64,000 nucleotides of DNA from Rhopalosiphum padi (GCF_020882245.1 NC_083598.1:71243714-71307713), one strand, 5' to 3'; shown: positions 25,232 to 37,655, counted from the first letter of the stretch. Notes: generated by a model from the sequence alone, not told the origin. A program made the numbers and translations.

Positions 25232-26986
25232 TTAACAATATGATGTCGAATTTAATTTCTCCAAAATCTCATCGGAAATGAAGTCTACTTGCCAAAATGT
25301 ATCCTCTTCTTTTAAAGTATGGGAAATACAATCAGACCATTTTTCAGGTGTCACTCGTTCTATACCATCATTTAATAATTTCCTAAAGTCATTTAAATTA
25401 TAAATCGTGTTATTTTCTTCAACATGTGATTTTACTAGCGACAACGCTGAATTTATAGGGTTGAGTTCGTTATGGTACTGAGGTAAACGCAGTACAATTT
25501 TATTATACTTTTTGGCTTCTTCATCTACAATTAACTTCTCATATTGTTGTTTTATCTGTTGAACTTTTTGTAATAACTCAAATTTTACCATGCCGGATTC
25601 GGTAATTACTACACCTTTAGATTCCAGCCATTCAAGTATTGCATCCTTTTTCCAAGAAATGATAGGGGCCTGTTCTTTTTTCATTGAATTGTGTGGTGTA
25701 TTATCCATAACTATCACCGCGTCGTCTTTTAATAAAGGTAATATGCTACAGTACCATTCGAAAAATGTATTGCCATTTATTTCGTTGTGATTGTCAACCG
25801 TGTTTTCCTTGGATTCAAAACACAGAAGACCGCCAGCGACAAACCCCTCGAACGACCCTATGTGAGCAACGATGAGTCGCTTACCTTTACATCTAGGATT
25901 ACGTGACCCCGTAGTCCAACCTTTCAGGAATTTATCGTTGTTCGATTTAAGATACTTGTTGACTCGCATTTTAGACGAACTTTCTTTAACATTGACCCAA
26001 GTCTCACCCAAATAGTATATTGTTCTTCCTTCTTGACGATAACGTCGTATGGTGGAAATATATTTACGCCGACATAAGACAAGGTCATCCCTTTCAATAA
26101 GAGCACTGTTTATACTGCTTGTTTTTGAGTATTCAAATTGCATATCATTTAATAACCTCTGAAACGAAGTACGTGATATATTTGGAAGATCAGGGTCATT
26201 TTTAATTACTTGAATTATTTTTCGTAACGATGGAGTTTTTTTACTGAACCAAAATTCGTATATTTTTTTACGAATTTTATTTTTGCTATAATCATCCACT
26301 TTTTCGATTACTGTTAATCGTTTTTTATTATTTATTGGCAAGGATATTGTGCCAGAAGACTTATACTCACTCAACGTCTTCATAATTGTTTTAATTCCGA
26401 TTCCACTTCCTTCAGACAATTTATCTATTAAATCTATATACTTAATATCAGGTTCTTTCTGCTTGATATCCGTGTATAAACAAATAATATTTTTTTTTTG
26501 TTCTATTTGAACAACCTAAACAGAAAATATAGTAAACTGTGTTAGTATTATTAAAGTATTATTAATTGTTGATCGGCTTTTTACCATTTATAAAAAAACA
26601 AAATTTATATTGGTACTTAATATTAAAAAACTAATAATTCGTATTTTAAAGATATGTTTTGTTGTAAAATTAATTTGGAGAAATAAACTATTCTATATAC
26701 CTGCTAACTCATTTATTAAATCTTTTTTGTTTTAGGTATATTACAGAATAAATAAGTATTTTGTAACTATATGATAATGATTATCAAATATTTTTTTTTT
26801 TAATTAAAATAATATTATTTTTTAGATAAATGTCACAATAATATACATTTAATTTTAAACCAGAATATAGAATATTAATAACTATTGCAATATTATTAAT
26901 AAAATAAAAAATCATTTTAATATTCTTACCTTTCCACTAGGATTCTTTTTAACGGGCGTTACTCCATCTTGATTGTCCTTGTCCAT
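25232..26986 (-). CDS. Two-exon Tc1/mariner-type DDE transposase-derived protein, 446 aa, catalytic acids altered
   Basis: Exon 1 is 26986-26930 (19 codons from ATG) and ends at a GTAAG donor. Exon 2 is 26515-25232, after a CTGTTTAG acceptor, and joins in phase 0. The exon 2 frame is open well upstream of any internal ATG, so the spliced start is preferred. Basic, helix-rich residues 20-160 look like the helix-turn-helix DNA-binding region. The DDE_3-like core follows: YYLGETWVN (186-194), VIVMDNTPHNS (286-296) and LPQYHNELNPIN (363-374). In related insect transposases known to me these read YLDETWVN, VMDNAPYHS and LPPYHPELNPIE. Here the first acid is Gly189 and the third is Asn374; only Asp290 remains. 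The frame is nevertheless intact over 446 codons. It faces the THAP gene head to head across 611 bp. No terminal repeats could be assigned. It could be a recently dead transposase or a domesticated one. Confidence 0.8.
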
Positions 26987-27597
26987 AGTGAATATTGATT
27001 TGAACAATATAACAACAGCACAATAATACAACGTAAAAGAAAAAGTCAATAATGTACATCAAAATCACAAACAAATCGCATCAAAATATAACGTTCTAAT
27101 ATCTAATGAGTATGTAGTCGGTACGTTGTTACATAATGTGTGAATACAACAATGACAATACACTGTAATACTGTATGAATATAATATACACACTGCTGTT
27201 TGCCCACAGTTATGTATAATAATTATTGTACGTTATCTGTCTGTATCACTGCTATCTGCTAACTGCTTAAACTGCTAACGCGTACACACCATAGAGTATT
27301 ACCCTAGAACAATATAGAAACGAAACTCGATCAGCTGATCGCTGAATTGGTTCCCTATGATCTGAAGTCTGAACAAGGAATTGGTTCCGTAAACCAACAT
27401 GATGTTAGACACAATGTTACCGATATTATGAAAATGGTTCCAAGACGTAGGCGGGGTATCTGCGCGGGGTTGGGTTGGTTCCCGTCACGGCGTCACCGTA
27501 AATTGTAACATCGCCACACCGGTACGCAATTTTTTTATTGTTTTACAAACCGACTAAGTTTTGTTTTACAAATTTTGTGTTTGATTTTCACTTCAAA
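26987..27597. promoter_or_regulatory. Intergenic interval between two divergent transposase-derived genes
   Basis: This 611-bp stretch separates the ATG of the minus-strand DDE gene from the ATG of the plus-strand THAP gene, so any promoters of both must lie here or overlap. It is more GC-rich than its surroundings from about 27290 to 27540. It contains repeated GGTTCC words (around 27349, 27382, 27435 and 27476) and a TCAGCTGATCGCTGA-like partial palindrome near 27329-27345. The GGTTCC repeats could be parts of a P-element terminus or binding sites. No TATA box was assigned confidently. Confidence 0.4.
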
Positions 27598-29403
27598 ATG
27601 GTTGTAAAGTGTCTAGTGTGTTCGAATAAGTATGGATCCTTATCAAATGTTACTTTTCATAGATTTCCAAAGGATAGCGAAAGGTAAATATTATAATTAA
27701 TTAAATATTAATAATTTATTAATCTAACAATTTTGTTATATATAATTGTATAATGTTTTAGATTTTATAAGTGGGTTGAACTTTGCCGTCGTCCTGATCT
27801 AACAGAAAAGAGTCCAAACATTTGTAAACCTACTTATAGACTATGCTCAGAGCACTTTGTCAAAACAGATTTCAACAGTAATGGTCGGTTGAATAATAAC
27901 GCTGTGCCTTCTGTATTTAGCTGGTCTGATGTGGAGTTGAAACAAACTGATTGTTTAGAAACAATCCCTGAGGAGTCCATTCCTAGTACTTCAGGAACAA
28001 TGGCCTATTCTGACAAAGAAATTGTTTACATGTTTGACCCACCTCATTTATTAAAGGCAACTAGAAATAACTTTTTCAATTACCGTTTCAAATCTCAAAA
28101 CAAAATAGCAGAAAAAATTCATCTTACAAATTTTTATGATTTTGATAAAAGTAAACAACATCAATTGGCACCTAAATTAACAGATGTTCATTTAAATCCT
28201 AATAGTTTTCAAAAAATGAAAGTCAAATTTGCATGTCATGTTTTTAGTCATACAGTGGTTGCAGGGATGACTACCCTAGTTTCTTGTAATGAATTGCCAC
28301 ATAGTGCTTTCGATACAATTGATTTCATAGATTCCATGGATAAACTGTTTGATATATTTAATTCCCGCCCCAATTCTACCGAAGTTTCTAATCATGATGG
28401 ATCAAAACGTTATTCATTGCCATTTTCAAACTCTTCTTATCAGAAAGATTTTTTAAATTTAATGTTTAATTATTTTGAAAATTTAGAAATTCAAAAATTT
28501 GATGCTGTAAAAAATGAGTGGGTCAATATAGCTAGACACTATAATATAAAATTTATTAATGGCTGGTTAATATCAATCGCTGGATTAAATCGTCTTCATC
28601 AAAATTTAACTAATAGCAGTGATTCTGAAATAGATTCAATATGTACTAATAGGTTAAATCAGGACAAATTAGAAAATTTTTTTGGAACTGTAAGAATTCA
28701 AAATGGAAATTGCATAAATCCTACATGTATTCAGTTTAAAAGAACTTTTAAAAAACTTTTTTGTCTTGATTATTTTGAGCACTCTGAAGGTGCTAACTGT
28801 ATTCAAGATTTAGATGATGTCTTACTCACTCTTGAAAAAACTCCTATAAGTGAAATTAAAGTACTTTTCCCTGAAAAAAATCCTATTCAAATTCCATTAC
28901 CTATTGCAAACATTAATAATTACAAACAAATTAATATACCTGAACAGAATGCTTTGACATATATTTGTGGTTACTTAATTGGGCAATGTTTAAAAGTTCA
29001 TCAATGTACAACTTGTTTAAGTTTTGCACAAGCAACTACTTCGTTATCCAGTGAAACATTTTATTCCCATTTTAAATCATATGAAGCAAATCCTTCTTTA
29101 TTATTTGGTAATTTAATGATGCCCGATTCTACTTTTTATCAGTATATTTTTCAAATTAATCAAGTTTTTGATAGACATTTCATTTCATTAGCTCCTCAGC
29201 CCAACGTGGGTAAGACTCTTAAAGATTTAATTTTAAATACAATTTTTTTCTATCATCCGTGTGATAATTTTCCTAAAGACTTCTTAATTAACTTATTCTT
29301 AAGATTTCGAATATATAACTCATTAAATAGAACCAACAAGAAATCTCAAGCATTACGTACTGGTAAAATGAACAGAAAAGTTCAAATTCTTTCAAATTTA
29401 TAA
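27598..29403 (+). CDS. THAP domain fused to the C-terminal part of a P-element/THAP9-type transposase, 575 aa, 2 exons
   Basis: Exon 1 is 27598-27683 and exon 2 is 27762-29403. The split codon AG|A restores frame, giving 576 codons with the stop. Residues 1-81 form a C2CH THAP zinc domain: C5, C8, W33, C57 and H60 (CSEH), then the typical AVP at 76-78. THAP domains bind DNA at transposon ends or promoters. From residue 118 the protein matches P-type transposases in character: FDPPHLLKATRNN (120-132), and NQDKLENFFG (328-337), which probably carries the last catalytic acid. Full P/THAP9 transposases have roughly 200 or more residues (coiled coil and first half of the RNase H core) between these parts; here only about 35 residues separate them. 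The frame is intact, so this looks like an in-frame internal deletion. Such forms can act as repressors, as KP does in Drosophila. A tandem array follows 141 bp after the stop. Confidence 0.85.
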
Positions 29404-29543
29404 ATACTGAATTTAAAAAAAAAAAACCAGCTGTTGATATTAATTCATTTTTGTTTATGCCTATAATGATTCATAACCAACGAATGTGTAACAAATTAAT
29501 AGTAATTTCAGTATTATTAGCCAAATACATTTCACTAAAATTG

Positions 29544-29895
29544 TTCTTTTTAGGACTAACCTCTGGTCATGTAACAAATAGTAAAATTGAATAGTCTTTT
29601 ATTATATTGATTCAGAAAGCGAATACTTTACTTAACCAGTTCTTTTTAGGACTAACCTCTGGTCATGTAACAAATAATAAAATTGAATAGTCTTTTATTA
29701 TATTGATTCAGAAAGCGAATACTTTACTTAACCAGTTCTTTTTAGGACTTAAACAGTTCTTTTTAGGACTTAAACAGTTCTTTTTAGGACTAACCTCTGG
29801 TCATGTAACAAATAATAAAATTGAATAGTCTTTTATTATATTGATTCAGAAAGCGAATACTTTACTTAAACAGTTCTTTTTAGGACTAACAACTG
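29544..29895. repeat. Nested 96-bp / 21-bp tandem array downstream of the THAP gene
   Basis: Units begin with TTCTTTTTAGGACT at 29544, 29640, 29736, 29757, 29778 and 29874. Spacings are therefore 96, 96, 21, 21 and 96 bp, and the last copy decays after about 20 bp. The 21-bp units read like the 96-mer with its middle 75 bp missing. Copies of the 96-mer are nearly identical, with single-base differences such as AATAGT versus AATAAT. This implies recent expansion by slippage or unequal exchange. There is no open frame. It might be the repeat region of a P-type element's 3' end. Confidence 0.9.
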
Positions 29896-30259
29896 TGATC
29901 ATATGAAAAATAATAAAATCGATGTATTCTTTTATTACAGCGAGCCATTTAGTATTGTTATAATAAAATGTATGTATTCTTTTAATGTAATATATTATTT
30001 TTCATTGAATAAATTAAATATATTCTTACGAAATTTCCAATGTGTTTGTTCTTTAAGCCTAGTATTTTATTCCAAATCCAATTACCTATTATTACACTAG
30101 TCATTAATTTAAGTATTGTAATATTTTTTCATTAGAGTAAATTTTAAATCTTAATACATAAACATAAATCTTGGTAAAATTAATAAACAATATTGTCGTA
30201 TTCGTATTGTACAAAAACTACAAAATGGTACAAATGATATTGTGATATTGATATGATAT

Positions 30260-30880
30260 ATTTAATTGATAACGTATGCCACGCCCATCTGGAGACCGTG
30301 TTCAAGGTCACAACTGCCTGATTCGGCCAACGCACGGAGTTTCGTACCCCTGGTATTACTCTATACACTAGACGAGTGTCGGCCGTCGGGCGTCGGCTAT
30401 CAAACGATCGCAACCGACCGGCTTCCGACAGATGGGCCGCAGTATGGTGGGGGAACCAATGCGCAGCGACGTACACGTTTTTAGGGACATTTTTTCGTGA
30501 GCCGTAGTACGTACTACGTGTAAACTGCAGTGTATCAGCGCAACAGTTGGTACCAACGCTCTAGAACGAGTTTGCATTGATCGTATGATTTTTTTTTTCC
30601 TTTATAGAATTGTATATTTGAAACGGCTGCGTAAATAACGTCTTTTTAACAAAAGTCTACTGCACAGTATAATCATAGGCGTCATAATATGTGTGCATGG
30701 CCGGCGAGCTATCGCGTTATTAAGCGCGGTGGGCTGCAAGATTATTATGATACATGGGCCGCTTGCTAAAATATCTAGCTAAATTAACTGGGCCGGTAAA
30801 ATTATTGTGCTCGATAAGTTTCTGGGTCCCAATCCGGCACTGTATGTGTGGCCACAGTGGTCAGAGTTTTAATGTTTAAT
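30260..30880. other. GC/CpG-rich block of unknown role
   Basis: It lies about 370 bp after the tandem array and has several short frames on both strands, none recognisable. It contains a perfect 16-bp palindrome CGTAGTACGTACTACG (30503-30518) and GGGGGAACCAAT near 30448. The complement of that word echoes the ATTGGTTCC words upstream of the THAP gene, so it could be the far end of the P-type element. That link is speculative. Confidence 0.3.
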
Positions 30881-32490
30881 TTATATTTACTTTGGTCGTT
30901 ATTGACTATATATTGACTGTATGCGGATAAATGTTATATAGTCATTACTCATTGGGTATATCAAATTACCGAGAATATTAATAATCTAACAATAATATCA
31001 AATTGGTTATGCTGTAATGATTACGATACGTGATACAGTTCTCAGATTTTGAGGTAAAATAAAAATAAATCACGTGTACATAAATATTTGCACCAAACCA
31101 ATAAAATAGAAAAAAATTATTTTATTTTTATGATGCAGAATTATAAAATGATTTTAATTATTTCAGTTTGTGTTATTTTTTGTTTAGTGATATCCTGATA
31201 AATAATAATGTATTGTCGTATACAACGATTACACGAAGTACCTACGCACTAGCTAAACACAAAATTGAAGTATAATGCTAAAATAATGTTTTATTCAATT
31301 TTATTTTATTAAATAATCATTCCTAAAAAAATAGCCTATGTCTACTCCCATCTCTTATGTATTTATATTTTATATACCTTAAGTCATTATTCCTTAACCT
31401 AGTTTCTATTTTGCTAAATTTGGTTTTTAGTCTACTAAAACTTATTGGCTAAAAATTAACGCTATATGCTGAGGCTGACATGCTATTATAATATATTACA
31501 TAAATATTTTCTTATAGTTGAATAATTTTAACTATATTAATATTTATAATATTATATTGCATCAGCTAACAACAAATATTATGTACCCTGATTTCATACA
31601 TACAATAATAATATATATATTAAGTCCCTTAAGTAAACTGTAAACCCATAAAATGGTTAGGGCATCGTATATTTTTAAAATTATTATTTTATAGTTAGAT
31701 ATGTAATTTAAATTTAAATGATATGGATTTGGTACATACAAATTCACATTGATGTTGTTATGTGGTCTATCAAACATGATATTGTGTATTGTTCTTCTTT
31801 CAAATAAGTGGTTATTGAACAGGAGATGAAAACAAATGGAAGAATTTATCTTCTTATTTATGAAATATATTATATCAAATTATGTTTACATTTTGTATAA
31901 TATAAGTATAAATATTGTAATCCTCATACAATTATTAATTTTAAACCTCTCGTGCTCTATTTGTTTTGTTATTTCATCACAACCATTAAATCATGTACAG
32001 TTTATCATATTCATGGTTAGAAAGAATACCCAAACGTTCGAAACAAATACAAACATAATTGTTAATTGGTAAGAAATTAACCATAAAACCTGCAAAGTTT
32101 AATTTAAGATAATGATATATTATGTAAAGTATTTACTACCTATACATGATAAAAAAAAGCCAATATCTTTCATTAGAAATTCAATTTTACAGTGTTTACA
32201 GTATTTATATACGCAAATAATAAAAATTAGATAAAGATACAAAATAAAAAAAGTACATTCCAAAGTATATGTTATACCATATAATATAACACTTATAAAT
32301 GTGTAATCATAAAAATTCGTTTATAAACCTACAATTTAAATATTTAATAATAGATTGACAATCAACTCATATTGAAATAAAATAATAGATGTATTGCAAA
32401 AATTCCAAAAACAAAAAATAATAATGTTTTATATATTTTCAATCAATATTTGTTAGATTTTTGATATGACAAAAATAAGATGAAAACAAA
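30881..32490. other. AT-rich desert
   Basis: No gene supported. Frames at 31562-31777 and 31836-32072 are AT-driven. Confidence 0.55.
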
Positions 32491-33240
32491 AAAAAAGTGG
32501 GCAAGTGGGTATCGCTCTGCTGTATATTAGAGATGTGTTAAATTTGAATGCAATGATTGCAATGACAGGTCACAGGTATCAATGTATACGAAAAACGATT
32601 CTGAACGGAGATGATTTGTCAGTCAATGATTTTCGCGGTTTTGATATATTTCGTAAACATTTGAACTTTAAATGTTTATAAACAAAAATTGTGAATAACG
32701 ATTTTTGATATTTTTTTACTACAATAAGTACAACTTATAATAAACCTTGTATTAAAATTTAAAGATTTTTTGGAGAGCCAAATTTTTTTTATCGGCATTT
32801 TAAGAAAAAAAAACTTAAAAAAGTCGAAAATTTCAATTGTCTATAACTAGCTTAAAAAAGATCAACATATTTTTGAAAATTTAATCGTTAATAGATAACT
32901 ATAATATAAACATTTGGTGAAAATTTCAAGTATTTACAATGATTCGTTTTTGAGTTACAGCAAAATCAAAAAATCGATTTTGTCAAAAAGTGGTTATGCG
33001 TAAAAATTCCCGTTTTTCCGTTATTTTTCCAGGGTTTTTCCCGACGCTTTTAAAAAATTTTTTACTTTTGACCCCTCAAAATACCAACTAGATGAATTTT
33101 CCTTTTCAAAATGGGGCTAAAGTCTATCATTGAAGCATTATTACTACTCCAAACGGCAAACCGTGATGAAAGACACAAAAATAAAAAAAAACACACATCA
33201 TTATAAAATCAATACATATCACTCCGTTCAGAATCTAAAA
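32491..33240 (+). repeat. 0.75-kb interspersed repeat, forward copy
   Basis: Inverted partner of 20031-20786. It starts with a small local duplication of the GTGGGCAAGTGGGT type and ends at CACTCCGTTCAGAATCTAAA. No target duplication was recognised. Confidence 0.88.
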
Positions 33241-35091
33241 ATGAAGCATATAAAATAAATATTACCAGAATTTAGTTAATATTATAATAGAATTATTATG
33301 GTGAAACTGAATTGAAAGTGTTCACTAAATACAAGTATATTTATGAGTTAAAAACTTATATAAATTAATAAATTAACTTATATACATTTATAAAAGATTA
33401 ATATAACTTGGCACTTGTTTAGATAGAATTAAAACGCATATAGTTATAAATTATAACTTAATTAACATTGTTCATAATAAAAAATGAACGATGACAGATA
33501 TATTTCAATATTAAAATGAATATTATAGAATTGTTCCATTTAAATTTACAATTCAAGATGTAACATCATTATTTTTTCTATTTTCTAACTTGCTTATATT
33601 TTTTCATCGACTGTTCATGATTATTGTATACCTATAATTTATCTTAAGCTTTTATGTTCTAATACTTTATTTATAATTTATATACTTGAATCACATTATT
33701 TACTTATATTGCAATATGTACTCTAGACCTAGATCTTAAAGATTGTTAATTTTCAATAATTAAAAAGAAAAATGCTTACCTTGAAAAAATTTAAAAAAAG
33801 AATATTGAAAAAAATTTTTATGTTTGACTTAACACATATATGTACGAATGTACGATGATGTACTTCAAAACGTACGTATACTAAAAATACGAAATAATAT
33901 AATCCCTAGGAATACATGAATGTGTTTACTCAGATTATAGTGTTCACACACACAAACTCAAAATAATATCATATTCAAACACAGAATTAGGAAACGTAAA
34001 GTAAAATAATATCTTATTGTACCACCTACTACATTACCTACTACCTACACAGTACGTACACATTTCAGTTCAAAATATCGTATAAAAAAAATCTAGTATT
34101 TATACGGGACATTATACGTCATACATTTAAATTCGGAATATCGTGTACTCTATACTGTATAGTGTATACTGTATTATAATTACACGTAAATCCATACGTG
34201 TTAGTATAAACTAGTGTCGGGACATTTATTCAGATTTCGAATACTCGAATATTTATAGTATTCAGATTTCTGTATTTTCAATGTTTTTCAAGTAGGTAGA
34301 TATTTATTTTTACTGTGACTCGTGATATAAATTTTATGAGACTCCGGGATTTACGCATTGCAATATCTGAATAGTAGATATTATATCCGAATGGCGAATA
34401 TTATCAAATACTATTATGGAATATTCGAATATATTATATTCGGATTACGGATATACAAATTAATTTTTATTCAGATTTTAAAATATAAGAGTATCCGGAT
34501 ATAACTCCAACAATATAATGTAGTATATTATAGTAAAAACTGAAAATCTATCGTGTAAACATCCATCGAGTTAAAATATCGTGATTTTAACTTAACACGT
34601 ACACACACTTGTCGTACACGGTAACGAACACTATTTGACACTATTACTATACATTCGCAAATTGCTTTCTACGTACACACTACGCACATTCACTGTAATA
34701 AGTTTATACATTTAAAATATTACTGTTTAGTTTTCAGTTTTGCAGTGACCACATCAAGCGATCACTGCCGAAGAATCAATAATTAATCACACATATATTA
34801 CACATTAATATTGTTAATTATTATTTAATTTACGCATTACGACCGTTCTGTTTTCGTCGTGTCACCGATTTTTTTTTTTATATCATCGTTACGATTACGT
34901 TTGTCACCACGCGGTTGCTGCACATATAGCGACACGTCGTCAGCTTTTAGCCACACGGCGTTCGCAGCCCAACATTTTATCGGCACACTCCGTCTGCTTT
35001 CATTTATCTGCAGCTTGTGAAGCGTCTCGTCATCGCCATATTATATGCTGTAGGTAACGCCACCGAATCGCGATCGCATATTCGCATTATA
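33241..35091. other. Spacer with ATTCGAATA-like words, then GC-rich lead into the repeat
   Basis: At 34220-34510 there is a cluster of imperfect ATATTCGAATA and TATCCGAAT words on both strands. From about 34840 composition turns GC-rich and merges into copy B of the 1.5-kb repeat. No gene seen. Confidence 0.45.
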
Positions 35092-36603
35092 TATGATCTG
35101 AATTTTCTATACGCGTTTTGGTTACCGCAATGATGCGTCCGTTTGTTTTTCTATTGTCCACCATTTGTGTTTACGCCGTGCTTGGCATGTTTGTGGTCAA
35201 ATATATTTCGTCGTGTTTGCCTTTGACGTTCACGTTGCTCGAGTTCGATTTCTGTCTTATTTGTGCAATTCGCGATAGGTCCGCGCACAGCAGTATGCCG
35301 TGTTTACATATACATATTATTATCTATGATACTAATTTATACATCGTGTGTTGCGATCTGTCCTGTCCTCCGCAGGGTTCCGTTCTACCACCACTGGTAT
35401 CCTACCAATCATTGCACTTTGTACGACACGCGTAAATTTCGTTACCATTGTACCGGTATAGTATTTCGACGCGTTCCGTCATCGTCGCCAGATATAACGC
35501 GTGATGGATTCTAACCCGTTGCGCGTATAAGGCGCGTTACTTCCGTGCCGTGTGTCTCCATCGGCGTACAGTATTATCGCCGCGATATGCCGATCCCACT
35601 TGGTCGATCGGTTTTCAGTACCGTGAGCGCGTCAATCGTTATTGATGCGGTCGCGAATTAAAATCTGTCCACCAGACAGATTACCGATATAATACCTGTG
35701 TGCTGTGTGTCGGTATATCGCTGTCGCCTGCGACCTGTCCCGTTAAGACTCAAAATAGGTACCTAGTCAAAGTGCATCGTATATCATATTATACCATCGC
35801 ATTGATATAGTTTTTATTTTGTTGCACTGAATATTGTACACGTACAATAATGAATATGCTATATGCATATTCAATTATAAATTATTATTGTTTTTCTATA
35901 TCCTTCCGTCTTAAATCACTCACAGACCACAGTATTCATTTACTATAATTATAATAATTACTAAATACTAAATAAACATCTATAATCTATATAATACTAC
36001 GAGTATATACCTGTATTATAGTTGGACGCAGTCACCGTTGAAACTTTATTCATATATTTTAAATTAATTTAATACATGATTTATAGTAAATTTACTGAAA
36101 ATATAAATAATATGTGCATTTCTTTAAAAAAATTATGGATCCTCCGCTGACTATAATGTATTGTGTTATTATGTGCTTTTTGTATTTTATACCACTTCAC
36201 CATTCGGTACCGTTTCTCTGGTTTATTGAATTGCTATTTATAATATATTGTTACATTTCAAAAGCACTCTTATCAATGTTCTTTTGACGCTGATTTACAA
36301 TATATTCAAATTATTTATGGCATCTATCATTATGTATTTTTTTTAAACTGTTTATGTTTTTGATTTGTATATAGATATCCAGCAGTCCCAGCATTTTATT
36401 AATTTTGATACTGCACCATGCGTTCGCCCATCACGGCATCACGTATTTAGATACATATATATATATATATAATAATTATGGTGTCACAACAGTGCCGTGT
36501 TTTAGTGCCCCACTACGCAAACAGTTAGTCGTTAATGACACGTATTTTTATAGACTTTTGTCATTAATATGATTTATAAATATCAATTAATTTATACCTT
36601 TTC
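35092..36603 (+). repeat. Copy B of the 1.5-kb direct repeat
   Basis: Same orientation as copy A, about 17.1 kb downstream. Relative to A it has small insertions (for example CAG near 35289) and deletions, a different junction near 36485-36530 and a TA microsatellite at about 36451-36472. No terminal TG..CA ends or clear target duplications were found, so it is not assigned to LTR elements. A segmental duplication or an interspersed repeat family are both possible. Confidence 0.88.
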
Positions 36604-37655
36604 TTTTACTGGACTTTTTAAAGCAAGGCTCCCCGTCACGGATAAACATCAACAATATAATTACATTTTAACATCAATGAAATATGATATAGTTACATAG
36701 AAAATATTTTATCATAATATCTATTTTAATTTATAGGTACCTACATAAATTATACCCACCTATCTTCTTTTTGTATTATAAATGTGTTTTTATTTCATAG
36801 TGATTTTATAATATAAAATATTGTATATTATAAGAAAAATATATTAATATTTCAAAACTTAACGCAACTATTGCAATCCATCAAATATATAATTACCACT
36901 CACTGTTTGGGAAATGCTCTAAACTAATATTATATTATGCGAGTATACAGTATCAGTATACACGTATATTATACTACTATTTAATTCATTTGAATACTAA
37001 TTCAAGCTCCATAAAATATCAGGACTTATATTATTAGTTAATCAAATTTTATATTAAAATCCTACGTATTTTTTTTTAAACTAAATCCAAATACTTTATT
37101 TAGAATATTCGCTAATTCTTAAATTGTTTACTGTGATTTTGTGATATCTACTATTTTTCTGTTTTATTTTACTGTCTATTGCCATCTGCAGTACCGGCTA
37201 TAATTTAATCATACTATTCATACTCACGGACTAAGTGACTTAGAATAACAAATCGAACAAATTGTTGAGTGCTCTCTAGTCCCTTTTGGTTATTCTGTGA
37301 TCATACTTTCACTCGAATTTGATAAGAATTTTGGTATATGATACCTTATCATTTTTTTAATATGATTGTATCTATTATCAACTTACTATCTACCAGTAAA
37401 TAAAAAATACAGATTAGTGATTACGATATTTCTCATGCCGAACAGCCGAACACGCTCGGCATTACTACCTAATGGTTAATTGTTTTTTTCGTTAAAAATT
37501 TTTTATTAAATAATTCATAATTCCAACAGTAACTATCATAATATCGTACAAAAAGAATAAATTAGGTACTTATTAAAGTATTAATTCACCCGGTGATTAC
37601 TTATCGTGTATCCATATAACATGCATTCTAAATTGTAAATCATACAATTTTCAGG
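36604..37655. other. Upstream region of GTPBP10
   Basis: AT-rich with no frame. It must contain the GTPBP10 promoter and possibly a 5' UTR intron that ends at TTTTCAG just before the ATG. No TATA box is convincing. Confidence 0.45.

Noticed and set aside
25590..26106. Plus- and minus-strand short frames within the DDE gene
   Set aside because: Shadows of the 446-residue transposase frame.
18004..36603. A giant LTR retrotransposon with 1.5-kb LTRs
   Set aside because: No TG..CA termini, primer-binding site, target duplication or reverse-transcriptase/gag sequence in between. The interior holds unrelated DNA transposons.
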